A stretch of DNA of 64,000 nucleotides, from positions 21,976,802-22,040,801 of the forward strand of contig NC_019866.2 in the NCBI RefSeq assembly GCF_002234675.1, given 5' to 3'. The stretch's first letter is position 1, and every line of letters starts with the position of its first letter. Source of the stretch: Oryzias latipes (taxonomy: Eukaryota > Chordata > Actinopteri > Beloniformes > Adrianichthyidae). Positions 35,701 through 43,742 of the stretch are shown here, one piece after another. Below the pieces are notes generated by a model. The model was not told where the DNA came from. It made no database searches and worked only from the letters and a program-made list of their open reading frames with translations. The position numbers and the translations under genes are program-made.

Positions 35701-37700
35701 AACACTGGAAAGCGGGCTCAGAAAAATCTGTCACTCAAACATTTCAAATGTTCAAAGTAGGGGCCAGTGGGCATCACATCATTTTATTGAGGCATCTGAT
35801 TGGTCAATTTATAACTTCAATATCTTCCAATAAATAAAAAAATACAATTAAAAAAAATAATATTTACAAGAACATTTTACAAAAGGTATCAAACAATGGA
35901 TATACTGACAAATATAATGACGTAGTAACAGCCGTTTGTTTCTCAATAGAACCTTCTTGGAGCCAGTGAGTACTTCCTGTTTGGAACGCCAGGGGGGAGG
36001 GGTCACTCAGTCCAGTTCTCATTTACAGTCAATAGCTCTACATGACTGAACCTAAGGGAAACTTTTGATTCAAATCTGCATACAATTCATCCACAGATGT
36101 AGAGAGACTGCAACCACAGACAAAGCTTTCCTCTGAGGAGATTTATCCAGGTTGAGTTAGTGACAAATCCCCCCCTCCCCTCAGAGAACGCCGCTGGTCA
36201 TAATCCACATCCTCCAACTCATAATCCTTCAAAGTCCAGCTAAATAACTTCATTAAAAGAGGGTGTGCTTTTTAATGGCCGCTAAATTTAATTTTGACAT
36301 GATTGCATTAGGACGCCTGGCTGTCATTTCCCCCCACCTCCTCCACCAAGTCTGTGAGTCAGCCATTCGCTCATCCATCCAGCCGCCAGAGGGGAGGGGT
36401 GGGCGGGGGGCAACCTGCTGATGGCTAAGCCCACATCTGACTAAAGGAGAGCCGGAGAGTCTCAGAGCCCCCAGCGTGGCCCAGGCGGCTTTCAAAGTGC
36501 ACACATTAGTTGCCCCGGGATGCCATGTGCTCGGGATGACATCAGCATCTAGCTGGACCATTGGCTGACCCAGTCCCCCACTGGGGGCTGCTAAGCTTTA
36601 GACAATTTATGAGGCTGTCTGCACCACCTCGGGGGAGCAGAATTAAGTTTTGGGCCAAGGATAAAGACTTTTATTGCACGTTTTGGGTCAGACTTTGGGG
36701 ACCACTAAATGGACGAGAGTCAAGAGCCCCTCCAGCCTGGAAATGATGTCTGATCACTTTTACAGATTATTTAAATGAAATGGCAGATTTACTTCAGCAT
36801 GTGAGGAAATGCTGCTGAATTCAATAGAAGGTTGATGTTGTGCCTCCCCCGGGCGGCTGAGACATTTCTCGGCTCCACTTTGCCCATCACAGAACAATGG
36901 GAAGGGCGGATGGAGGAGGGGAGGCAAAAAAGAGGAGAAAGTTCCGGGTGAAAAATCGCGTCCATGCATCAGGCACAATGTCACAAAGAGGCGCGATTCC
37001 CGACATTCACACCCCCCCCCCCCCCCCCCGTCATTTATATATATAAAAAAAGCAGCCCAGTTCTCCCTGGTCTGTTGCGCGACCATGCTGTCCGCCGCCG
37101 CCGCCGCCCCTTCAGCCGTTTTTCACCGGGGCGGGCGGGCGGGCGGGGGGCATCCACTCATGATGGAACGGAGCCGCGCGACCAAAAGATAAATTGACAT
37201 AAAAAAGAAACCGCACTGACGCACCGTCTGGAAATTCTCCTGCACAGAAAAACGACGGCAGCTTTTTTTTAAAAGCTCCTGCTATCTAAAAAAAAAAAAA
37301 AAAAAACCCAGAGCAGTTTGTCACAGTCGCCATAACACATAAAAAGTCTGTTTGTTTTTGTTTCTTTGTTTTTTAATCGACATATTAGCAAACGAATTAG
37401 CGGGAAACTCCTATATGTTAGCATGCTATATTAGCTTAAAACAAGATTTGGACCTTACCAGTCAGTCAGTCAGTGCAGCGGCACACGGGGAAAAGCCTCC
37501 CCAGCTACGCCCAACGTTAGCCGGTCCGCCGTGGCGGGATCTCGGAGCCGGAACACGCAGATAATTGGGTCTGGACACAACCTGGACCGAAAGCGCGGCG
37601 GACGGATTCGAGCACGAACGAGACAGAAAAAACCGATGCCGGTTTTCTCTGGCGTTCACGAGAGATGCGCGCACACGAACGGGAAGAAAGGAGGAGAGTG
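1821..37700 (-). CDS. prr36: prr36-like gene, full span (proline-rich protein 36-like)
   Basis: Multi-exon minus-strand gene. Coding pieces, 5' to 3': 22026-21402, 21156-21072, 10586-10375, 9788-6240 and, inferred, 2743-1821. All joins keep frame (phases 1, 2, 1, 1) with AG/GT borders. The product is about 1797 aa if the last join is used, or 1493 aa if translation runs past 6240 to a stop at 6229. The protein is low-complexity: a basic Ser/Thr/Pro/Ala/Lys-rich N-terminal half, about 23 Pro-Thr-Pro-Glu-Pro octads, a long acidic region with an NPF motif, and a Gln-rich coiled coil. No enzyme domain is visible. The name rests on composition and on lying in the same window as mcoln1 and trappc5, which sit near PRR36 on human 19p13.2. 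A related AP2-binding family (KIAA1107/BTBD8 tail) is the main alternative. Function is unknown; the NPF motif hints at endocytic partners. Confidence 0.62.
2744..6239 (-). other. prr36: Inferred last intron of the prr36-like gene
   Basis: Donor GTAACG at 6239, acceptor CTCACAG at 2744. It carries a Tc1-type transposon; 4.65-6.2 kb is otherwise unremarkable. Confidence 0.5.
3403..4645 (-). mobile_element. Tc1/mariner-type transposon, degenerate
   Basis: End repeats are near 3411-3440 (GGAGGAAATAGGTATTTGAC) and, reversed, near 4645 (TGGAGGTAAATACATATTTG). The minus strand between holds Tc1 transposase pieces in several frames: [20 protein letters not shown] (about 4084-4025) and [11 protein letters not shown] (about 3720), the latter matching the usual NPIENLW. 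Frameshifts and stops make it inactive. Confidence 0.85.
6229..9788 (-). CDS. prr36: prr36-like exon 5: large repeat and acidic exon
   Basis: The exon opens after TTTTTTTCTAG at 9788 and is open for about 1,185 codons. In order it holds a basic Ser/Pro/Lys-rich part, an Ala-rich stretch ([14 protein letters not shown]), the octad array (about 9225-8650), an acidic Glu/Asp-rich segment with several runs of five or more acidic residues, an NPF tripeptide ([10 protein letters not shown], near 7395), and a less repetitive C-terminal part ([36 protein letters not shown]) that looks most like conserved protein. It can end two ways: at a TAA at 6231-6229, or by splicing at a GTAACG donor just after 6240. 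NPF is the known ligand of EH-domain endocytic proteins; whether it works here is inference. Confidence 0.7.
8650..9225 (-). repeat. prr36: Coding minisatellite: 24-bp unit, 8-residue PTPEP repeat
   Basis: About 23 tandem octads of the form (V/M/I/L/K/A)(R/K)(V/I/E/D)PTPEP lie inside the large prr36-like exon, followed by three or four decayed units. The DNA unit is 24 bp; the 14 bases GGTTCTGGAGTTGG (plus strand) are nearly invariant, synonymous sites included, so expansion or homogenisation is recent. Each octad has a Thr-Pro step, the minimal target of proline-directed kinases. Variable positions are mainly the three residues before PTPEP. Confidence 0.9.
10375..10586 (-). CDS. prr36: prr36-like exon 4 (212 bp)
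   Basis: The acceptor TTTGTAAG lies before 10586 and the donor AAG|GTATGG after 10375. It completes an Arg codon (AG+G) and encodes about 70 residues rich in Thr, Pro, Ser and Lys (for example [17 protein letters not shown]). Phase 1 at its end matches the next exon at 9788, which begins by completing an Asp codon. Confidence 0.65.
11037..11552. mobile_element. Family-B inverted-repeat element
   Basis: Ends TGACTGTATATGAGAACTGG and its exact complement at the right (CCAGTTCTCATATACAGTCA differs only slightly), with family internal segments (CCGCAGAACATCCCAGAATA; AAGTACTTCCTGTTTGAAAC). Confidence 0.75.
13250..13925. repeat. Probable dispersed repeat of unknown type
   Basis: Includes CACGACGGTTCGTATTTTAA and AAACCATTGAAAGAATCTTA, style of a fish LINE or LTR untranslated end. 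No coding trace; the class is a guess. Confidence 0.3.
14829..15168 (-). repeat. SINE with tRNA-like head and L2-like tail, full length
   Basis: Read on the minus strand: head TGGTGGAGTGGTTGACGCTC (A box), GGTTCATATCCCAG (B box), body CTTTCTGTGTGGAGTTTGCA, then GCTGGGATAGGCTCCAGCAA and a tail near CCGAAAAAGGGATAAGGGG. It is of the same kind as the copy at 54.9 kb. Confidence 0.8.
15722..15975. repeat. Dispersed teleost repeat
   Basis: Starts with an ATA-rich run, then TATTTATATGGCGCCTTTCT and AGACACCCAAGGTCGCCTTA, a sequence I recognise from many fish genomes. Class uncertain. Confidence 0.5.
16180..16450 (+). repeat. Dispersed teleost repeat
   Basis: TTTTACGCCGGATGCCCTTC and TTTATCCGGGCTGGGAACCG are hallmarks of a common fish repeat. 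Its class is not clear to me. Confidence 0.5.
16949..17250. mobile_element. Family-B element, truncated
   Basis: Begins inside the element (GATGGAGCCAGACAATGTCA) and ends CAGTCCAGTTCTTATTTACA. The left end is missing, and a middle part is shortened compared with other copies. Confidence 0.65.
19635..20113 (+). mobile_element. Family-A element
   Basis: Bounded by CTTTAAAG on both sides; ends CTTTAAAGACCGACTCCAGT and, reversed, CTTTAAAGACTCAATCTGAT. 479 bp, no coding. Confidence 0.75.
21072..21156 (-). CDS. prr36: prr36-like exon 3 (85 bp)
   Basis: This small exon has an acceptor TTCTTCAG before 21156 and a donor CCAG|GTATGTGG after 21072. Phases fit: it takes one base from exon 2, encodes about 28 residues ([17 protein letters not shown] and on) and leaves two bases. 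The sequence continues the Ser/Thr/Pro/Lys-rich style of its neighbours. It is followed by a 10.5 kb intron full of repeats. Confidence 0.65.
21402..22133 (-). CDS. prr36: prr36-like exon 2: first coding exon
   Basis: A good acceptor (pyrimidine-rich tract, then CACCAG) precedes 22133. The ATG at 22026 is the first in the exon and has G at -3, so I chose it as the start. The exon encodes 208 codons plus one base and ends at a GTGAGC donor after 21402 (phase 1). The product is disordered: an acidic Glu/Thr/Gln-rich start, then Lys/Ala/Ser/Thr/Pro-rich sequence with repeated TP and KKP steps (TPAKV, STPTP, AAKKPP), reminiscent of basic proline-rich microtubule-associated tails, though no tubulin-binding repeat is recognisable. 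It is followed by a short 245-bp intron. Confidence 0.65.
22514..23415 (+). mobile_element. Family-A element split by a SINE
   Basis: Starts AAGTCCCACTCCGATCTTC, breaks at 22548 for the SINE, and resumes with CAAAGCGTTCCCAGTGTTCT. The right end is eroded. Confidence 0.7.
22549..22815 (+). repeat. tRNA-derived SINE inserted in a family-A element
   Basis: CAGCCGTGGTGCAGCGGTAG (A-box-like), GGTTCAATTCCCGCC (B box) and the tail AAAGCGCTATTTAAGTATAT. The direct repeat ATCTATTTT on both sides is the target duplication. Confidence 0.85.
23532..24122 (-). pseudogene. Rex3-like LINE 3' end, minus strand
   Basis: A 196-codon frame encodes the last part of reverse transcriptase ([56 protein letters not shown]), then a short GATG tail (23606-23624). 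The 5' part and the catalytic YxDD region are missing. It lies in intron 1 of the prr36-like gene. Confidence 0.75.
24318..24411 (+). repeat. Non-LTR 3' tail with GAAT microsatellite
   Basis: GTGGCCGGGATAGGCTACGG, CCCCGTGACCCCGAAAGGG and six GAAT-type units, the common teleost L2-like tail. Confidence 0.75.
24412..27352. other. Intron 1 DNA without recognised element
   Basis: Open frames at 25.1-25.7 kb overlap on both strands and are compositionally biased; none matches a family I know or has matching splice sites. Confidence 0.45.
27353..27892. mobile_element. Family-B inverted-repeat element
   Basis: Reverse-oriented copy: ATTCCAAACAGGAAGTACCT near the left end and TCGGTCCAGTTTTCGGCTAC at the right. 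Left end ACAGTGACCCC is decayed. Confidence 0.7.
28171..28186 (+). repeat. Poly-G run
   Basis: About 16 consecutive G in an intron of the prr36-like gene. Confidence 0.9.
31636..32024. mobile_element. Non-autonomous hAT element with perfect 8-bp target duplication
   Basis: 389 bp. Ends CAGGGGTCTGCAACCTGAGG and, reversed, CAGTGATCTGCAACCTTTGA, flanked by ACTTAGAC at 31628-31635 and 32025-32032. The CAGGGGTCTGCAACC end is typical of vertebrate hAT relics. Intronic to the prr36-like gene. Confidence 0.85.
34961..35345. mobile_element. Decayed relative of the hAT-type element at 47.3 kb
   Basis: Shares ATATGAGGAAAACTTGCAAT, TAGTGATCAATATTGCGATA and a GCCGTCTTTTGCGG segment in the same order. 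Ends are eroded. Confidence 0.6.
35480..36036. mobile_element. Family-B inverted-repeat element
   Basis: Ends GACTGTATATAAAACTGGAC and, reversed, TGACTGTAAATGAGAACTGG; internal family segments are present. It lies in intron 1 of the prr36-like gene. Confidence 0.75.
36250..36760. other. Possible conserved non-coding block near the prr36-like promoter
   Basis: Repeat-free mixed-composition DNA with homeodomain-like TAATTT and ATTTAAT cores and ATGATTGCATTA-like sequence near 36290. It codes for nothing I recognise. Conservation cannot be judged from one sequence. Confidence 0.2.
37128..37150 (+). promoter_or_regulatory. Run of GGGC units with quadruplex and Sp1-site potential
   Basis: Six G-runs of three or more separated by single C lie just inside the prr36-like intron 1, beside a (CCG)n run at 37091-37107. 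They belong to the CpG island. Confidence 0.6.
37459..37700 (-). promoter_or_regulatory. prr36: Putative non-coding first exon and CpG-rich promoter of the prr36-like gene
   Basis: On the minus strand a strong splice donor (CTG|GTAAGG) ends an exon at 37459. The surrounding 37.08-37.75 kb is rich in CpG and GC, unlike the AT-rich DNA on either side, as expected of a vertebrate CpG-island promoter. No long reading frame joins naturally to the first coding exon at 22026, so I treat this exon as 5' UTR. The true transcription start is not visible; the right edge is a guess. The resulting intron 1 is about 15 kb. Confidence 0.5.
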
Positions 37701-37759
37701 ACGCTTCCCTTCACTACACTCGATAGTAAGCCGGTGAGCGGATGGATGGACAGGAGGAG

Positions 37760-40700
37760 AGCGCTGCCTTCAAGTACCTGGAGAAACGTCGGAATTTGAA
37801 GCACTCACGACAAAATCCGTTCACACTTTGACATAAATAAAGCAAATTCAAATGTTTAATATGTTTCAAAATAAAATATAACAAGCACAATGTAGTTTGT
37901 TTGCCCCGAAGTGACTTTTTTTTTGGAAAGGGATGTTAAAATTTCAAACAACCCGCGGAACCCAAAGACGTAATTTTGTGTTGTTTCAAAAACAAACAAA
38001 TCATTTGGATCATTTATTCACCTCATAAACTATTTAAAATGGGTTTTTGAATATGGAATTTATGAACCAGCTTTCTGCTTTTGAACACAAATCCCTGGAC
38101 TCGATGTGTAAGCATTTAAATTATCACCTATTAACTGCTTTTCACTTGAAAATGATGAAATAACAGTGTTCGTTTACCATTTAAGAAAGGCCAGAGAATG
38201 TAAAGTAGAGGAACACCGAAACGATGAAGACAAACATGTTCAGTGCAATGGACAAGCGGGGCTTTCATTTGCATGAGGGCAATGAAGGTCATGACCTCCT
38301 CTCCATCTACGTCTCACCATGTGGTTACAGCGTGGATGTTCAACACATCCCCACTTTATAATTTGGGGGGTATAAGGTTTTAACAGGATAAATGTGTCAA
38401 GTGGGAAAACGTTGCCTCAAATGCAAATCAAAGATCTTTTTATTTTCTCCAAAAATCAGAGTTTTCCTGTGATTCCCTGAATGGCGCATTCACCAGACAG
38501 CGCGCCATGCCTGAATTGAAAGGGCTGAATAGCGAATAGCAGAGGAACTCTTCTCTTTTTTCAGGAACAGCCAATCACCTCTCAGGCTTTGGGGATTATT
38601 CAAATCAAGGATGATGTCACCTCTTGCAAGTCACCCTACTCTCTTGTCCGAGTTTCTCCCAGTTTGTCTGTTGCCCTCCCCCCTGGGCCCCTGGAGCCCT
38701 TTTTCTTCACCGTTCAAACCCTTTTCTTTCATTCTCCATGCCTGACTGCACACATCTACACACACACATTCACGCGCACTCTTTGCACACACTTGTGCAC
38801 CCGTGTGACACCGCATGCCACAAGTTGCCTGCATTGTCTGCCTTCATGCTACTGTTGCATCAGGGCTGCAGAATCCCTCCATGCTCTTTAAACCTGTCGG
38901 TTATAAGATGATTCGTTTGGTGTTGCAGATTCTCCCCCAAGAAACATATCTGAAACTGAAAGACATGGAGGTTGAGAGGAAAAAAGATTTAAACCAAGAC
39001 TCTTGGTGGGCCGTGATTGGACGGCGAAGGAGCTTATTTTTGGAGGTTTCTGCGCTCCTCTCCAGAGCACAGCTCTCCACCAGAGACCGTCTGGGTGGGC
39101 ACGCCGTCTGCCTCTTCATCTGTCTGGCTGTCTCCGGCGCTGCATGCTCAGCTCCCAGCAGCCCTCTGCGCCTGTCTGGATGAGCCAGTCCCTTTTGTGT
39201 GCTGCTTCGCTGTGGTGGGATTTTCTTTCTTCATCCCAAAAATACATCCACCAAACTTGATTTGCATGAGGGCATTTGTGGGAAAACAACCCTTATCTCC
39301 TGGTGTCTTTTTATCTCTTTTGTCAGATTTCCACAGGAAGCTTTGTTTGCTGGGAGTGACCTCATGGCACTCTGGGATTGCATACAGCCTTACAGCTCAG
39401 AAAAATGATCAGCTTCTGGCAGTTAGGTGCTACCACATCTCGTAAAATCCCACAGGGACATAAGAGATTCAATCTGGTGTTTCGAAGAGCTGGCCATCGG
39501 GGCCAAAATGTGCACGGCCTGCAGGTTTGACTGCAACCATATTCAGGAGGAGAAGGGGAAAGCTGTGCACAGGGGCGTTCAGTGCCTGCCAACTGGAAGC
39601 CGATGGACGTATTGGCAAGGTCAGCGGGGAGCAACAAAGAAAGGAAGGTGTTTTTTCACACCAGTGACGGCGAGCCGGAGCGGAGGCAGGAAGAGGCTGG
39701 GCTGTGTACCCCGGCGCGCAGTTCCCCTGTTGTTTATCTCATTGTGTTTTTTTCCACACAACTCGCTTTCCAGCTGGGGCGGTCACAGCACGAAAGGGAC
39801 TGGCACTCAGTCACCCCCCCACAAAAACAAGCTGGCCTCCGGTCAAGAGTCGGCTACCTTTCACAAACTCTTACACAACACATGGGTCAGTTAACCAGAA
39901 ATGCGCTCACTCCTCCTTGGGTTTCATTTATTCTGCTGTGAGGAGTCGGATTGCACTCAGGTTTGAATATCTGAGGCACACCCATCTCCTCGTATCATCA
40001 CAAGTGGCTTCCTTAAAAAACATCATCACTTCACACAAGGGTGGGAGCTGTCTATTCAGGTGAACACATGCAGCTGCCGTGCACACAACAGGCTCCCTGA
40101 AGATCATCAGGCCCCAGCGCTGCATGTCATTAGCATGCAGGATGCCTCCACATTCACCGACACGCAAACTGCTCACAAGAAAAGCAGGGAGAACCTCATT
40201 ATTGGATCATCATCACACAAAGACGCACACTCTTTTAGAGCATGTGGGTCAAATATGTTTTTAAGGTTAAAAAAAAAAGGATTTGTTAATAAGGTCAAAC
40301 ATAATGAGTCTTTGACCCCAAAGATGCTGTCTGCAGCAAACTGACCAGCTGCTTATAAGCTCCCTGCAGGATAATGCATGCAGGAGCTTGTCATATCAAA
40401 CACTGACACCACTCCTACATGCCTGTGAGTGAGCGTGCACCTCCCTTTGTGTGCTCTTATTTGCATAATCAGTATTCTGTCTTTTCCATTTCCTCCTCCA
40501 TTTAGCCTGTTTAGATGTCTTCGATAATGGGGGACTTCAAGGTCAAGTGCTTGGCTCAGCATAGTTAAACTTTAATGTGGTTAATGTTTTAGGCTGCCTC
40601 CCTCAAAGTGCACGTGTCTTCTCCTTCCTGTCCATTTTGCACTGCTTTTCATTGTATTGATCCCCTGTGATTGGTGGGCTGGGGGCAGAAAAAAAAGGAA

Positions 40701-40780
40701 CAAGCTACTCCCTCTAGTGGTGACTGATGGTGAAACCAGGATAAGATTTGTGATCAAGATGTGTCCGGGAAATTTTTTGA
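37760..40780. other. Intergenic DNA upstream of the prr36-like gene
   Basis: No gene recognised. Several overlapping open frames on both strands at 38.6-40.3 kb lack splice logic and family resemblance. A CTCF-like motif lies at 40708-40722. Confidence 0.5.
40708..40722 (-). promoter_or_regulatory. CTCF-like motif
   Basis: CTCCCTCTAGTGGTG reads CCACTAGAGGGAG on the minus strand, close to the CTCF core. Confidence 0.35.
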
Positions 40781-40789
40781 AGACCCCTT

Positions 40790-41262
40790 TCTATGAACAT
40801 TATGTTTTTAAAATGTTCATGGAGACTTTTTTTTCTCACAATGGAGGACATAAAAAACACAAGTTAAGTTGCACTTCTGAGTATTTCTTTATTCTAATCG
40901 TGGAGTCAGGAGCAGAGGAAACAGTCGGCAGGTTGCAAGCTCCCTGCTCTGCTCCATTCTGATGCATCAACATCGTCTCAGCTTTCCTTGTCTGAGCTGG
41001 AATCTGGATCTAAACTGTACGGCTGAATAGCTCCAACATTGCTCAGCCTTTTCGTTGCACCGGTGAGCTAGGGAAAGAGAGTGAAAACAAAAGGATGATG
41101 CGACATCAGGGCAGGCTTACTCCGCACTAACTGTCCCACCCAGAACACAGAGGCAAGTTTCTAAAGAACTACTGCCGCTCTGCAGAAACTATGTCCTATA
41201 AAACCCCACAGGTTTTTAAATTTTACAATGGAGCAAAAGATTATCGGAGTGGGACTTCAATG
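40790..41262 (-). mobile_element. Family-A element, reverse orientation
   Basis: Contains CTCTGCTCCATTCTGATGCA, CTGAGCTGGAATCTGGATCT and ends ATCGGAGTGGGACTTC. The left end is decayed. Confidence 0.7.
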
Positions 41263-41462
41263 GTTGGGGCCTGGAAGTCTAACCTTCATGATTAAAGAAA
41301 GGGAAAATAGAAATTTAAAGCATGACTTTACTCTAACCAAAGCACAGTTCAACCAAAAAGATATTCTCATCAAAACAGCTGAAGTAACAGTTCTATATCT
41401 TTTCAAAAATCTTCTAAAACAAACATCCTTAACTTCTAATGATGGTCATATTGCACCTCATT

Positions 41463-42022
41463 GACTGTATACAAGACCTGGACTGAGTGAGTGACCTCAC
41501 CCATAGAAAATGGTTTACTTCCGGTGCCAATGAAATGAAGTCATTTCAGTCGCCATTTTGTTTTGCAACACCAATGCCGCCATGGTGGAGCCAGAGGACG
41601 TCAGTTAGCAGCGATTGGTCCGAATAGGTCAGAGTCTGTACGTTTCTATGACAACCACTCTCTCCAGTCAGGAGCGAGCTTTTTAGAAGTTCACACCCCA
41701 ACCATTTCTAAGCGGGCTCTGGATAATCTGTCAAACGTTGTGACCTATCAATGCAAGACCCCCTGCTTTTATTGAGACATCCGAATGGTTGGTTAACAAT
41801 ACGAAATACGGAAAAGTAGCATGAAAAATATTAGGATTATGAAGTTAAAAGAAAATGTATCAGTAAGAATTGCAATTTTGAGAAATAGAATGACTGAGTA
41901 ACAGCTGTTTATTTCTCTACAGAAGTCTATGGGATTTTGGCTTTTTGGAACCAGCAGGTACTTCCTGTTTGGAACGCCAGGGGGCGGGGAGTCACTTAGT
42001 CCAGTCCTCACATACAGTCAAT
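41463..42022. mobile_element. Family-B inverted-repeat element
   Basis: About 560 bp with ends TTGACTGTATACAAGACCTG and, reversed, TTGACTGTATGTGAGGACTG. Shares internal sequence (GGAGCCAGAGGACGTCAGTT; GGTACTTCCTGTTTGGAACG) with four other copies in this window. Confidence 0.75.
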
Positions 42023-42349
42023 GTTGTAAAACAAACATTTTTACAAACAACCTCTGCAGGGTAGATAGGTTTTTACACATTTTAAAGAAAAGTTAGCAGA
42101 ACTTCAGAGGTATTCACTTTAATTTGCACATCTTTTCATACATTTCCTAAATTTGGGGAACTTTTCTAACCACAGATCTGCTTTTTGAATTTAGTTTATA
42201 CTAAATGATAAAAATGGCAAATATTTTTGTTTTAAATTTTCTCTATTTTGATTGAAATTTTTGCCAAGAAAGCAGAAAACGAAAGCAGAAAATATTCATA
42301 ATATACCAAAGTTGAACTAAAATGTTATCAAACACAAGCAGAGCAACAT

Positions 42350-43742
42350 TATCACTTTTAGTGCTTTAAAAGTTTATTTAGGTGCATTCTTTAGACCAGA
42401 AAATAGCATACAGAGCTGTAAAAACTCCCCACTTACTTCCCTTTTAGGTTGATTTTCAAAATGACAGAGAAAAACAAGGAAGTGCAAAAAAAAAGATAAT
42501 ATTCAAGTGAAAAAAACTTTAATATTAGCAACCAAAGAGGTGGTTCTTTCCAACATTTTTATTGCGTCCCTATATGTAAGATTTCGAAAATCAAATGCAA
42601 AGGAATCTGCACAAGACTTTTACATGAAAGAAAAATAAATAAGTGGTTATAAATAAAAAGAACGTGTCTCCTTTTATACAATGTAAACACAGACGGCCTT
42701 AAAGAACACAAAGTCTTTTAGCATAAAAGAAAATTAAAATCCTATTTTAAAGACAACTGGAACAACATCAGACAAAATCCTACATTTGTCAGCTAAAATA
42801 AATAAATTACCCTTTGTAATTCCTCCTAAATGTCAGTGCACTGAACTATAAATACAAAGCACAGCCAAAATGCAAATACTGGACAATATTTTCAGCATAA
42901 TAATTCAGGACATACAGTAAGTTAAATCCTAACATCATGAGATCATCTGAAAACATGCAATATTTGTATTTCTCATAAAAATGAATCTAAAATGATTTTC
43001 AGCCTTTCAGGTTGATTTTCAGAATGTTTTTTCTGCAGAAACAGGCCGTTTTCTGTGTGATTACACTCCAGAATATTGTGTGACTCACAAACACATAAGT
43101 TTGCCTTCCAGTACAACTATACTCCTCATGGGTGTCGGTTAGAATCCTCTCCACCATAAATATTCATGACCAAATGAACAGTTGGCTCCGGGACTCGTCC
43201 TTCCGTGTGCAGCCGTCGTCTCCTTCCAGCCGCGGGATGAAGGGAACAAAGAGGATGAAGAGCCGGCAAACTGAACACAAGAGGAGGAGCGGCCTTGAAT
43301 GGAAAGGCTGCTCGAGCGAATGCACTCCAGAGCTCCAGATATCGCTCTCTTCTTTCCTGCCTGCCTGACTCTGAAGACTGCTGTTAGATCAGGGTTCTCT
43401 GCATTATTTACATCACTGACAGGCACACATGAAAAGCTGCACAAATGAGTAAAACTAAAGTGTAGAGACCCGGAGTCTCAGTGGAGTGTCTGCTTACTGG
43501 TCATCCCTGCTCCAACCGTCTAACAGTGAAGAGACACCACATGAATTATTCATACAGTACAAAAGCTGAGGCAGGTAATTGGGCCTTTGACTCCGCCCTC
43601 CCAGCACAAATGTAAAGACAAAATTCACAGACCAGAGGACATGGTGGTCCAAGGTCAGTCCCCTCTTCAGGCGCTCCTTACGGTCCCTGCTCAGTGTCTG
43701 GAAAACGCTGCTTCAACCTCCTCCTCCTCCTCCTCCTAATCC
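42350..43742 (-). other. mcoln1: Probable 3' UTR of mcoln1
   Basis: Free of the repeats that fill neighbouring DNA. Candidate AATAAA signals on the minus strand lie near 42557 and 42370. No signal lies close to the stop codon, so the UTR may be 1.2-1.4 kb. Extent is uncertain. Confidence 0.35.

Noticed and set aside
36760-37197. Short open frames across the CpG island
   Set aside because: They are created by poly-C, CCG and GGGC runs lacking stops.
38589-40063. Several overlapping open frames upstream of prr36
   Set aside because: Many frames on both strands at once, no domains and poor starts; no support for a gene.
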